This document shows, one piece after another, positions 48,101 through 60,145 of a stretch of DNA of 64,000 nucleotides. The notes below the pieces were generated by a model, which did not search any database, had not been told where the DNA came from, and saw nothing but the letters and a program-made list of their open reading frames with translations. The stretch is from Liolophura sinensis. Its lineage: Eukaryota > Mollusca > Polyplacophora > Chitonida > Chitonidae. Position numbers and translations under genes: made by a program. Position 1 is the stretch's first letter. Each line of letters begins with the position of its first letter. The stretch spans positions 24,340,226 through 24,404,225 of the forward strand of contig NC_088301.1 of the NCBI RefSeq assembly GCF_032854445.1, given 5' to 3'.

Positions 48101-50889
48101 TGCTGCAAAAGACTCAGCTCCCTGATACCCACAGGCCTATAATTACCATGCAATATGTCATTGTTTACAGTCCACACCAACTCCAGTCAAAACCTTCAGG
48201 TCACAGTCACTGGACCAGCCTGGCCTATAAAACACTACAGTTACTTCGCTGAAGATTCTGGACAACTGATTAAGCCTTTTTTATGATCATTCTGATGGCC
48301 TTGACCCCATTCTCTGGTCAAAGGTTGTGGCTAAGGTCTGTACTGAGACAGTCAGAGATTCCATAGACATGTCAAAAACTGTTGTTGAGAGGTCAGAGGT
48401 GAGGATTGTAGAATCCTGAAGTGGGTTCTTGGGTACTGTTGTGTTGATGCCCCTGTGTGGTAGGATCACTGCTTGTAACAGTACTGAGGGGTATGGTGGC
48501 ATGGAGACTTGGTGGGGGGGTGGGGAGGGGGTGTTGTGTTACAGAGACTGACACAACTCAGATTTACATGCACATACACTCAAATAACACAACCTCTGTC
48601 TCTGCTAGATTCCTATCTACTGGCGACAGTGTCAAGGGTCTCTGTGTAGCGAAAAGGAAAAAAGGGTCCCATTTTGGAGTTTCCTCGTTGTTTGAACCTA
48701 ACGACTCGCTCTCTTGATCGTTTGATCTAATTTATAGACCATTGTTGCTAATGAGTCTACTGGGCTGGCTGGCTGGCTGTAGGGTGTTGAAGTGTGTGTT
48801 GTTGTTTGGAGTCCGTGTCAACTGTGAGGACAATCCTGGAGTGGATTGTAGTGTGTGTATACACATAAATAATTAACAGTCTGGGGTCATTTTGTATCAC
48901 ATGTGTTCTAACTGCCCTTCTCTCCTTATTATGTATTGTGTTTACTTCATTAGAGAGACCTATGAATAATGGAGGTGACGAAAGATGATATAGGCCTGCA
49001 TGACTAGCTGTATGTAGATAGGGGTTCAAATCCTGAATGAAGCCCATTGGAGCTTTGGGTGCAATGATGTGTAACAGATTTTGTTCAGCTAGAATTTATC
49101 TTTTTCTTTTTTCTCTTTTAACTTTCTGTGAAACAGACCAAATTTTATCTTACTGTGGATGAATAATGCAGTAATATCTTGTACGTCTCAAGGAAGATAT
49201 CTGACATCTTCCTGCCTTGTAAATAATGTGTTAAGAATTGGATACCAGTGATTTTGTAGGATAGAGGAAATTGTCAGTTGAACATTGGAATGAATGGCCT
49301 GGATTATTACCTATGAGTATACATGTATATTCCAAAGGATCGCTTTTTACATTCACTCTTAATACTTGTAATTCTTGTTAGCAAATTTCATAATGTACAT
49401 GTATGTGAATGCATCTCCAATGATTTTATGTCATTTTATAATGAATGTGCTAAGAACTTGGGGCAGAAATGTAAAAAAAAAGAGAGAAAAAAAAGGGACA
49501 TTAAAATTTAGATTGAAATAAGGGGGCTCTGTAATGTTGTGGCTATTTTAGGAAAAATGCGTAAACACTTTTGCAGTAATAAGCCAGTACTCATGCTTAC
49601 ATATATGACACAAGATCTTTACCGAGATGACCTTGTGATAGACAAATCTCATGTTATCTGGGCATTTTACTTTTTCTTGTAGCTGTAATAGTTCATCAGA
49701 GCAGCATGTCACTCAGTCCTTTTCATGTACTTAGCACAATTCAATCGCTTGGTTCGATCACGCTACGTCGCTATGTTTTTTTTTCTTGTTTTTTTTTTAC
49801 GTGGATACCATCTCTGAGCTGGTGTAAATGTATTAGTGAGAAACAGTGTAAGATAGTGACTTAATTCAGACCATTTAGTTCCTATCCAATGACTCAGAAA
49901 CGAACTAAAGGGTGTACAGTTCAACTTCCTTTTTTTTTTTTTTTTATTACTTAAGATAGACATCAGTGCGTGATGAATCAAGTTTTTGTGTCGAAACAGG
50001 GCCCAAAAAATCACTTTCTGATCTTTACAATGTTATGATGTCAAGGTGGAAGAGAAAATTACATGGCTGTGTTTTTAATAGTGTGTTTTGATTAACAAAC
50101 TATAGCATGACTGTTTTCGTTGGGAAAAGCTTTGCACTATATTTAACATCATCAGGTTTGAAGGAATCTTATTGAAGGGGAGATAAGCAGGGCGCAATGT
50201 AGATACATATTGGTATATATAAGTGTATTCTGTTAAAAATACACTTACATATACATCATGCGATAATACCTAATAAAAAAAGAAAGAAGAAAAATTGAAA
50301 AATCACAAAATATATTCTATGATATACTATATTACGCAGTGCTTTTTCTCTGTTTGCGACATTAACCCATGCTTAATGTCTTTCACAAACACTGACCAGT
50401 TTAAGCCCTCTCCTCCTCCTCCCCCCCCCCCAACACCCTTATAAGATTAGTTCTGAAATTGTTTGACAACCCTATGTTACTGTTGCTGCAGTATTTTTTG
50501 TGGGCTATGTACTGGCTATGCAACCTTTCTTCTTCCTGTCTGTCAGTACTGGTATAATGTGGGTGGCCCACCCAGTGTGAGTGCCGGCTGGCTAGGGTAC
50601 AAGGGTCTGAACACACTGTGCCAGGTTTACCCTCAGTTTTATGGGAGGTATATAGATACTACACTGAATTCAATTTGCTTGTTTACAGGGAATATTTCCT
50701 GGTGACTGGCCTGACCAGTCGCCCTATGATATATGTCATCCTTGTGGTTTACACATCAATGGTGCTGCATTCACTTGTCTTAGTATACAGCTATGGTGTG
50801 CTGACTGATGTAGGTTATATGGGACCGTGTATAAGGTTTACACAACACTTCACTGCTTTAGCTTTATGAGCACACCAATGAGTGCATGA
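42101..50889. other. Long stretch without a recognised gene
   Basis: AT-rich sequence with scattered C- or G-rich patches: G-runs at 42910..42945 and 48507..48533 that fit G-quadruplex patterns, a (TC)n at about 46456..46474, and a T run near 49930. Many 60- to 106-codon frames occur but none has domain-like sequence or convincing splice sites. GGGGTTCAAATCCTGA near 49020 is a possible B-box relic. Confidence 0.45.
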
Positions 50890-50918
50890 CCTTGTCTGTC
50901 TGTCTGTTCATCTGTGTA

Positions 50919-50987
<69 letters not shown>

Positions 50988-51600
50988 TTGTCTCTCTGTC
51001 TACATGTATCGGTATCCATGTGTTCATCTCTCTGTCTGTTTGTTTGTCTGTTCATCTGTTTGTTTGTCTGTTCATCTTTTCATCTGTCTGTATATCTGTT
51101 TATCTGTCCGTTCATCTGTCTGCATGTTTATCTGTGTATCTGTCTGTTCATCTGTTTAGGTGTATGTCTGTTCATCTATCTGTCTGTTCTTCTTTCTTTC
51201 TCCCTTTTCATTTGTTTGTTTGTTTGTTTGTTCATCTGTTTGTTTGTCTATTCATCTTTTCATCTGCCTGTAAATCTGTTTGTCTGTGTATTCATCTGTT
51301 TGTCTGTCCATTCATCTGTCAGCAATTTTATCTTTTATCTGTCTTTTCATCTGTTTAAGTGTATGTCTATTCGTCTATCTGTCTGTTCTTCTCTCTTTCT
51401 CCCTTTTCATTTGTTTGTTTGTTTGTCTGTTCATCTGTCTGTAAATCTGTTTGTCTGTGTATTCATCTGTTTGTTTGTCTGTTCATCTGTCTGTGTGTTT
51501 ATGTGTGTATCTGTATGTTCATCTGTTTAAGTGTATGTCTGTTCATTGGGGTACATGTTTTTCTGTTTGTGTAGCTGTCTCTGTCTGTTCATCTTTTTGT
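50890..51600. repeat. (GT)n microsatellite and TCTG-rich array
   Basis: A run of about 32 GT dinucleotides (about 50921..50985) is followed by ~600 bases built from TCTG, TTTG and TTCATC words (GTCTGTTCATCTGTTTGT). The Cys/Val- and Leu/Ser/Cys-rich frames of up to 214 codons read through it are artefacts of the low-complexity sequence. Confidence 0.95.
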
Positions 51601-51687
51601 CTCCTATATTTTGCTCTTAAATGTTATCAACCATTTCAGCTTGCTCGGATTTGCAGCTTTGTAATCTGTTTTGTAAATATTAATTTT

Positions 51688-51812
51688 TTTACTTATTTCA
51701 TTGGGTTTGGCGCCATTCTCAGGAATATTTCACTAATACGATGGCAGCCAGCATTATTGTGAGAGTCAGCTAGACAGAGCCTGGGGGAAACCCATATCCA
51801 TCCACAGTTTGA
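51688..51812 (-). mobile_element. SINE-1 3' half fragment
   Basis: TTGGCGCCATTCTCAGGAAT, TCACTAATACGATGGCAGCC and GAGCCTGGGGGAAACCCATA match the inverted SINE-1. Only ~125 bases remain. Confidence 0.85.
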
Positions 51813-52860
51813 TGTGTAGGAAATATTATGGTAGTCAAATATATTGTGTTGTGCCATTTTTCATGTTGGTTATACCAAAGACTTTGAAGCTTTATAAGGA
51901 CTGTGGTATGAATGAATCAGTTAATCCTTCATTTGATATCTACCAATCGAAAGTTGATTAAATGGTTTGATTTCTGCAGATAGTGTAATATCGGCAGTTA
52001 ATCACTTGGAGGCTATATAGGGAGATTTTGTGATGCCATGTATTCAATCATTATTTTAATGGCTTGTCTAGACAGTCATTTGGTTTATTGGTCAATTAAT
52101 ATATTAATTACAATGTTACATTGTAATTTTATAACCAGTGAGTAACTAAGCCATGATTTTCAAAACTGCAATGTAGTGTGTTATTCACTTTAACTTAACC
52201 ATGTGCATGTAGTGTAACTGGAATATAGGCATTTATGTAGTAAGAGAAAATCGAGGAGAAAAAAGAAAAAAAAAAGAAAACCAAAGTAAAAATGAAGAAT
52301 TTCATGTTAAAGACTCTTATTTATTTTAATTAACTTTTTGTTCAAGTGATGTGCTCTGTGTTATTATCATCAAATGAACATGAGTGGGATTGCCTGAAAA
52401 GCAAGATCTGAAGTAGAGTCGAATGGTTTGGAGGGTGTTACATGTCTAACAATAGACAAATGACTAGAGTTTGATTGAGCCAATAGCTTAGTGCTAAATA
52501 TAGAAACAAGTGTTTTGATTATCTGACAAAACATAAAAAAAAAGAGAGAGAAATGAACTCATCTAGGGAAGAGATAAAAGAGGTACTTGGTTTAGATAAA
52601 AGCATGTCACGGTTTGACCTACTTAAGGAGAGGCCAGCACGATTGAGAGGACACATACAGAGTTGGCCTCCCATCTAGATTGACAGTCATTTGTAAGGCT
52701 TTGCTGTAAACTGTTGTTTTCGCTGTGAGGACAAGTTGCTGGACATATTGAGTTTAGAGGCATGTCTTTTGAGGGGAGATAGAGAGACACGCATCTAGTA
52801 CACCTGTTCTGAGCAGAAAAAACGGTAGACAGATCCTTAAAGCTTCAATTACCGGTCCTC
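51813..52860. other. AT-rich sequence, no gene recognised
   Basis: A more complex block at about 52600..52860 lies directly 3' of the minus-strand 87-codon ORF and could be its 3' untranslated region. No AATAAA was noticed near the stop. Confidence 0.4.
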
Positions 52861-53124
52861 TTATTTAGACAGTTTAGTTATAGCGGACCACACCACAGAA
52901 GTGGGTAACTTGATGAGTCGTTGTTGTAGTACATTTTCTGTCACTCCTTTCATTCCAATGTAACAGTCAATGAGGCGTGAAAGGGCGGCAATTTTGTCCT
53001 CGAATTCGCTCAAGTCAGGTGAAGAAAGAAATGACGAAGACAATAATGTTTTTTTATCTGTGCTTTCATTGAGGGGTATATAGGAAGTTAAACTGTCATC
53101 AATGTTTGAGCAGATCAGAGTCAT
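52861..53124 (-). CDS. Possible small protein or terminal exon, unknown function
   Basis: An intact 87-codon frame opens at an ATG in a good context (CTCAAAATGA, A at -3) and ends at TAA. The N-terminal half is Ser/Asp-rich (a KKTLLSSSFLSSPDLSEFED segment); the C-terminal half looks helical and amphipathic (IAALSRLIDCYIGMKG, then a Leu/Ile-rich stretch to the end). Composition is more protein-like than other unassigned frames in the window. The frame continues upstream of the ATG to a TAA 14 codons earlier, and CACCTCGCTTAG 20 bases before the ATG could be a splice acceptor, so it may be the last exon of a larger minus-strand gene. I do not recognise the family. It would lie antisense to any kinase intron extending this far. 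Confidence 0.38.
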   Translation of the reverse strand: MTLICSNIDDSLTSYIPLNESTDKKTLLSSSFLSSPDLSEFEDKIAALSRLIDCYIGMKGVTENVLQQRLIKLPTSVVWSAITKLSK

Positions 53125-54176
53125 TTTGAGTTCAGGGTGAACTAAGCGAGGTGAAAACAGATCGTGTTAGGTTTGTGACGTGTGGAAAAGAACACTCTTT
53201 AAGAAGTTCCTTATTGTTAGGTTTTCTTCGTGGTGTGTGGTGCATATATATTCAACATTCCACAAACTGGGATTTGCTAAGTTTATATGCGGGCGTTGAA
53301 TTTTCAATGTTCAGAATGCGCAGAAAGCAAATATATCTATATATGGCCTGGAGAAATGCTACTTTTTACTTTTGTAAATGTGGCCTTATTTTTTTTTGTA
53401 CTAAATAAAATGTGGTTTAATTCACCCTGGATTTAGCCTGTTATGTTTACTTATCAAGCCTGATTACCTCAGTGTGATGAAACACGTAGATGTCATAATA
53501 AAATTTGCTGCCTGAAATGCTGTGAGTAAGGCAGGAACAAATGTGCACAAAACAACTTAAAAAAAAAACACCATATTCTGCTTCTAGTGTTGAAAACAAG
53601 CTATAAATAGATAATTTGGGTGTGCCTCACAAGTGTTTGATGGCGTAACAATGTATCTTTTATTATACGTTCATTACATGATGCTTCTGCACATTGTAAT
53701 CATTCATTAGTTCAAAGTTCTAAAAGCTTCTAAAGCAGAGAGGACATTTTCAAATTCAAAATAAAACAGCTAGAAAATAGCTGAGACGAAATAATAATAA
53801 AGAATTTGAGTTACCTTATAACTTCTTCATTGTCTGCATTTGTAGTAGTTTTTTTTTTATTAAGATCAAGATGTTAATGATAGCATTAAGGGATAGGACC
53901 TTGCATATATGAAGATATATATACTGTGTACTGCCAGGGATCATTCAGAGTTCAAAGGAGTTCTTCTAGGTGGGTGGCATATATAAAGCTGTATAGTACC
54001 GCTGGTAAACACTAGTCAGGAATTTAGTCAGGCTAGTTCAGGAGTGCCAATCTCTGCTTCATTTGACCCGCTACTAAAGGGTCACCCAAAACCCACTAGA
54101 AACACAGGGTGTAAAGAGAGCAGCCATTTATATTAAAGTGGAGGTGGTTTCTGAATGGCTCACTCATGGTTGTGGG
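53125..54176. other. AT-rich sequence, no gene recognised
   Basis: No repeat or domain-bearing frame was recognised. A T run lies near 53850. Confidence 0.45.
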
Positions 54177-54185
54177 CATTGGTGG

Positions 54186-54410
54186 AGGGGGGCCTTTCAT
54201 GGTCGAGTGGTTGCACAACACAGTAATCGTGAGTTCAAGTCCAGCTCATGCTGGTTTCCTCTCTGGTTGTACATGATGAGGTCTGCCAGCAACCTGCTGA
54301 TGGTTGATGGGTTTCCCATAGGTTCTGGCCAGTTGCCTTACATGATAATGTGAAACATAAATGAAATATTCTTGAGTACATTGTTGAAAACACGAATTAA
54401 ATGAATAAAT
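54186..54410 (+). mobile_element. SINE-1 copy with altered head
   Basis: TGGTCGAGTGG at 54200..54210 is a diverged A box and GAGTTCAAGTCCAGCTCATG contains the B box. The 3' end is GAAATATTCTTGAGTACA, ACACGAATTAAATGAATAAA. CATTGGTGG at 54177..54185 and CATTGTTGG at 54411..54419 are a probable 9-bp target-site duplication with one mismatch. Confidence 0.87.
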
Positions 54411-54769
54411 CATTGTTGGTTGGATGATGAGCCCCAGTAGTATCTGAAAAAATCAAATGAATCTGTTTTTGAAAAAATGAAAGAAAAAAAAAATTATGGA
54501 ACTGCTGGCTTGAGTGAATGAATGATGAGTCGTAGACAGCGTCTTCCATGAATAGGCTTGGGGGTAAGGGGTGGGAGGTACAGCAGTTAGGTATTCAATG
54601 TACTTTATCGCACAGGCAAGCAGGTAACTGTGTTTTTGAAGGAGGGTGTCTAATTGTTGTGTCACAGGTTGGTGTGGTAATGTGATAGATTACATAAGTG
54701 GTATAGGAGGGTTGCATGTTACAGCCTGCAAGCAGAGGAATATTTAGCCTGCCATGCTGGAGATGAATA

Positions 54770-54845
54770 TAACATTTATTTATTTATTTGTTTATTTATT
54801 TATTTATTTATTTATTTATGTGACTGTTGTTTAACACCATATCAT
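54770..54845 (-). repeat. (TTTA)n with SINE-1 end relic
   Basis: About a dozen TTTA units are followed by GTTGTTTAACACCATATCAT, the inverted 3' end of SINE-1. Confidence 0.75.
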
Positions 54846-54860
54846 ATTAGTTTATGGTAT

Positions 54861-55060
54861 TAAATGAGCTATAATGTTTCCTCAAAAAGTGCATATTGAA
54901 GGTCAAATAAATACCGTAAAATGTTAAATATTGGTGATGAAAGTTATATGTGTCCAGTTTTATAAAATCACACCTTCCATTCAAACCTCCAAAGACCTTT
55001 TTAAAACCAGTATATAGAATCAAAATCCAAGAAACATTGGGCAAACATTTTACGTCATTT
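54861..55060. mobile_element. TIR element family C, third copy
   Basis: TAAATGAGCTATAATGTTTC at the left and ACATTTTACGTCATTT at the right form an imperfect inverted repeat related to the 31745..31932 termini. The interior shares AAAAAGTGCAT, AAGGTCAAATAAAT, CACCTTCCA and CAAACCTC. The element is diverged and non-coding. Confidence 0.75.
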
Positions 55061-56373
55061 GCTGTTAGCAGCTTTGAGCGTTGAGAGCTAAAAGGCGGTT
55101 AGCTTCTACCTGAGAGGAGGGCTTATTGGACACCGGTAGTATGTGTGACAAGTAAGGAAGGGAAGGTGTGGAAGGGACCAAAGCTTTAATTTAACCGCTA
55201 TTCTAAATATACAGAAGCGTGTACAAGTAATTAGATCTGATTACAACTTCACATCTCACCAAGACACAAGCTATACAGGTTAGCCTTACCCCCCAGGTCT
55301 GTTGCCTGACCTGGCACCCCCCCCCTTCCAATCCCCTATCATACACACACAACCATCCATCCCAACTCTCCCCACTTCTGATTGTATATTTACATGGTGA
55401 TGACTCTAATGAGGCCATGTGTACACCTACATGGCTCTAACTCCAACCAAGCAATTCCACCTGCCTGCTGTCTAATATAAACTGTTGGCCATTTTACATT
55501 TTGTTCCCATGACTACTCCCCCCCCCCCCCCCCCCCCACTCCCTCAGATTGGGCAGGATCTGATGACTGTCCAGTGGTTGAGCATGATGAATAGACTAGC
55601 TGGTCATTTCTGACCATTGGCAGATGTGAATGTGCACTAGCCAGAGTTCTGTGGAATTGTTGTCTCAGTTATCACATATTTCATTTCAACACTGTATGAT
55701 TAAGCTTGACCTATATTTTGAAATAATTCAAAACAAGTTTTGAACTGTTGACAGGTCTATACTCAGGCATGCTAGCTGACATCCCATTCAAATAGCATGA
55801 ATCTTCTGCTTCAGGGATCAGATCACTGAATCTTGACCCATGTTTGAAATAACTGGAAACATGTTTGAAAAAGTGATGAGAAAAAAGTGAAAGATAAATC
55901 TAAATTTGTGTTGAATTTGTGGAAAACCTGAAGAGGAAACAATAAGTGAGAACATTTGGTTTTAACAGTGGAAATGACATTGACCATTTCTGGAAGTTTC
56001 CTGACAAGAGCTGAATGCAAAAGAGAATGTTGGGATGTTTTCACCAATGGCTAGGCTTCTAAAAGAAAATTAGGAGCATTTAGTTAGTTTCAACTTTAAG
56101 ATTTGCAGGTTAACCATTTACACTTTGAATGTTATAACTGCTTGTATATAGAATTAGATGACAGCAAATGCAAATGTGCAACAGTGGCATTGCAACAGTA
56201 TCATGCTAATAGGACTGACCTATTAAACAACAAACAAACGGACAGACAGACACATCGACCTACTTAATTGTCACAGCTCAACATTCTGTAGAGAAATGTA
56301 TGGATACAGATATGTGTACATACATGAAACAGGTCTGATGCAGGATATTGTACTTTTGCATTGGTACCCCTGT
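55061..56373. other. Sequence without a recognised gene
   Basis: Contains a poly(C) run of ~20 at 55518..55537 and a shorter C-rich patch near 55310. No coding signal was seen. Confidence 0.5.
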
Positions 56374-56588
56374 TTCTTCTGATTATTGGGACACCAGGTC
56401 TGCTCATTTTAACCAGTTTAAATGTAATTCTATCCGGAATATTGAGTTTCTTTTTTCCCACATGGTTAGACCATCTAATGAACTATATACTCATATCTTT
56501 ACTTTTCCAAAAGGCTGGTAAAGAAATGTAATATTCTACTTTCAACACTGCTAATACCTGTGCCAAATTTTAGAAGAACTTAGGTGTA
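56374..56588. mobile_element. TIR element family A, second copy
   Basis: It matches 25963..26172 over its whole length and in the same orientation, at an identity I judge by eye to be around 80 to 85%. Its termini (TTCTTCTGATTATTGGGAC and GTGCCAAATTTTAGAAGAA) have accumulated mismatches. The flanking TA seen at the first copy is not preserved. Confidence 0.88.
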
Positions 56589-59568
56589 ATTATTGTTCTT
56601 ACATTGCGATATTCATGCAGGTGTAGGTGTATGAATATGTAACAGTGTAAATCACAGTGTAAACTTTGCAATGAAGATTCGAACTGTTGTTGAAGATTTT
56701 ATTATTGCGCATATTGATGTACATATAGAAATAATAATTACACTTGTATAAGGTAGACGAAATCAACTAGAACTTTGGGAAAATGTATGTACACAATTCC
56801 ATATAAAGTTAAGATCATGCAAAAGTCGTACTAAATGAGGCTTAGTAGTCTTACCAATTTTGTCTTTTTATCATGAATTTTTTATTTTGAATTCAGAGCT
56901 TGAACACATTTCAGAGGACTGTAATTTCACCTATTCACCTAGTGAAAGGTTTGATTGTTTTGTTGTGATTGATTGTGACTGATTAGTCATCCACTTGGGA
57001 ATTATTGTGAAAGTTGATTAATTTCTTTAATCAAGCAATCAAGCGCAGTTTTACAGGCCAAACTGAAGACATGGATGAATGATGGTTAATGCAGGCATTA
57101 ACTCCACATCTGCAATATGTCAGCCATGTTCCAAACTTGCTGTGAAATACAGTGTAGTCTGTAGTCTGATGAACAAACTGGAGCTGAAGTAAAGTGGAGT
57201 CTCCTGGGGTAATTTTGTCATATTAGTAAATCGTCAGCACTCCATTTCTGGGGTTGTCATGTTTGAATTACAGTGAAAAAGCCATCACTGTACACACATT
57301 TGGAGTACAGTGATAGCAGGAGCTTAGATCTGGGTGAGTTGAGCCCTGGGGGTGGGTGAAGGAAGGTGCCCAGTGTCACTATATAGAGACAGTTCTTCCC
57401 CCATCTGTGTCATGTTTAGCCAGGGAGATGCTGCCGCCTGACCCCCCCCCCCCCCTTCCTTTGCAGACTCTCCAGAAGATGCCTCTGTTGCTAGGCTACT
57501 GTTTCTAAATTTTAGTAGCTGTGGTACTGAATAGTCCAGTGGTATCATAAGTCTGTGGCTTAGATGGCCTGTTTGGTATGGTGGGGCTCCTGTTGTGCAT
57601 GACTATATAAAGTTGCCTGGACTAGTCCAGTCTAACTATAAAAGTGTCAGTAAACCACACCATCAGGCCTAAAAAAAATGTGCAGGGTACATTGTTGAAG
57701 GTAGATGACATTTTATTTATGTAAACTTTACAGTTCATTTCCATTATCATTACCTTTAAACCATATGCAGAAATTGTCAAGTCTTCTACTCTACTAGATT
57801 CGTCGTCAAATTGTTGTTGTACGATGTTAAACCGCAAGAACTAACTCACTCCTCTACTAGAAAAGATAATGAATTCTTATTTCTACAAAATCAAAAAATT
57901 TGCTCCATTAATGTAGAATTAGGTTGTATTTTTACTAGTGTGAATTTGTAATGTTTAATTCTATAATGGTTAACGTAAAGAAAATATTCATTATGGTGTT
58001 TTTCTTTTTTCTTTTGCATTTGACTTGAGTTCAGTTTCAGCCCAGAGTATTAGAATTTTTGCTAATAATTGCTTTTACAAACCACAAGTGTCAACTTTCA
58101 AGAATTTGCAAAATGGTAAATATTTTAGGGTGGTGCTGTAAAATTGCTCCCTTCCTTTCCTCCTTTCTGAAAAAAAAAAAAGAGTTCTGACCCCCTGAGG
58201 TCTTCTTAGGTCTTCATTTCAGATGTATCTGTATTACACAAGCAAGCTAGTATTATAAGGGTACCATTATAAGGCTGTTCTGTCACATTGGTGGCCCACT
58301 ATTCTCTATCCCTGGGTCCCAGGAATGCTCTGGTCCCTCTCCCCTGTCCCTAAGTAAGTAGCCCCCAGAAGCTGCCCCAGATGTTGAGCATAGATGACTC
58401 AATGTCTATCCTGGGAGGATGGGGGGTTATCTACTAGCTGATGACGCCCAACCCAGGCTCCAATAGTACTTGTATTGATGGCTTAGACTAAACCATCTTA
58501 TTCAGCCAAAATTCCAAGGTACTATATTTATTCCCAGCCTGGGAGATTCCATGCTATTTACAGCCTCAACAATGGTCATCTCTAATGCGTGTGTTTATTT
58601 TTGCCTCTTGGGGTCATATTGATATCTCTACAAGTTATGCGTTCCCAAATTATATGGATACTCTTAATGTTTATGGATGTATATATGAATGGCCCAAATA
58701 TGTTGACGCCGACACGACGACCCCTAGAGGAGTCGCTAATATCATAACTCATGCTGAAACATGGAATTCTTACATGTGTTTATTTGCATTTTGTATGGAG
58801 TTAAAGTTGGCCATTTCTGACTGGTTAATATGCTTGCCTTTCAATGGTTTGGGCATGCGAGGTATAACATCAAAACCAAGCTTATACGGCTGGGGGAGTT
58901 TTGTAGATTTTGTACTGTAAATGTTGAAGGCCACTTTTGATACTACTTTCCTATCATTGGAATCTGTGTTTCAATTTTTATACAGAAGATCTGCATCCAC
59001 GAGTTAATGTGCGTGAAGTCAACCTGCATTAATGATCAGAAAAAAATAAATTGGTGGCGATGCATTTGTGCGTTTTATTTACTGGTAAATAAGCGCACAA
59101 GTAAGCGATTTATCACATCTGGTAATAAAACCTGATGGCTCGTTATCACGATATGAATTAAGAGATAGACAAAATCTCTGTTGCACTGCGTGTACGCAGA
59201 CTTTAAAGCGGATGCTGGTATACTTGAGGGAATTGAGATTTCAACACAATAGCATGTTTTAATGGTCCATAAAGTCAAACATCAAATGCCAGAGATAATG
59301 GTGAAATATGAGATGATGGCCAGACACATATTGTATGATGTGCCAACTGGCTGGCTTAAATCATGCATTTATAAATACTAGCCTAGAACCCTATTGCATG
59401 CATTTTAACTGTTGGCGACATTGTTGTGAGTTTTGGCGACCAGAGTTTGATTTATTGAGGATCTATTTTTTTGTCTGTATCATCAAGGTCGGATGTTTTA
59501 CGTAAGCTTTCCTCTGGATGCTGTATCCTTGCCCTCTGGCGTTCGTTCTTCTTGCCTGTTAAAGGATG
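56589..59568. other. Sequence without a supported gene
   Basis: A short tRNA-SINE (family 2) end relic is at about 57808..57856 (TACGATGTTAAACC, CTAACTCACTC). C-rich runs lie near 57440. A 111-codon frame at 58585..58920 is rich in Trp, Cys, Tyr and Phe and has no recognised domain. Confidence 0.4.
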
Positions 59569-59646
59569 CAGCTATTGATTTTGGCCATCAATTAGTGATA
59601 AAGCTGAACTATCACTAAATCATAAATTAATGGCTGAATACAGCTG
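59569..59646. promoter_or_regulatory. Imperfect inverted repeat rich in ATTA/TAAT words
   Basis: CCATCAATTAGTGATA (59585..59600) is mirrored across a 9-base spacer by TATCACTAA..AATTAATGG (59610..59633), with an extra few bases in the right arm. Outer CAGCT and CAGCTG words extend the symmetry. The ATTA cores suit homeodomain proteins, but a regulatory role is a guess; a decayed short TIR element is equally possible. Confidence 0.3.
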
Positions 59647-59734
59647 TTTTCTAACATCAACAGGATAACAACTTCCTGACTGCCAGGGCTAAGGACATAT
59701 GTTTGTCTGTGGTACTTGGGGTCATTTGCTCAGC

Positions 59735-60145
59735 AATAGATCATTACTCAGACTTTTGCAATACATGGAGATTGTTATTCAGATTTCAGCATTAAGCCAT
59801 TCATCAGATTTCAACATCTGATCATTGTTCTCATTTCAACATCTGATCATTGTTCACATTTAGGCATCTGATCATTGTTCACATTTCAACATCTGATCAT
59901 TGTTCACATTTCAACATCTGGTCATTATTCACATTTCAACATTTGATCATTGTGCACATTTCAACATCTGATCATTATTCACATTTCAACATCTGATCAT
60001 TGTTCACATTTCAACATCTGATCATTATTCAGATTTCAGCGATGGAACATTATTCAGATTTCAGCGTTAAGTAATTATGTTCAGATTTCAGCATTTGATC
60101 ATCATTCAGATTTAGGCAACGATCATTATTCAGAATTCAGCTGTA
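59735..60145. repeat. 25-bp minisatellite, about 15 units
   Basis: Units follow CATCTGATCATTGTTCACAT plus TTCAA. Central copies (about 59810..60020) are nearly identical; outer ones are diverged and variable in length. Confidence 0.94.

Noticed and set aside
50886-51530. Long Val/Cys- and Leu/Cys-rich open frames of up to 214 codons
   Set aside because: They are read from a (GT)n microsatellite and a TCTG-based array; all three forward frames are similarly open, which is an artefact of low complexity.
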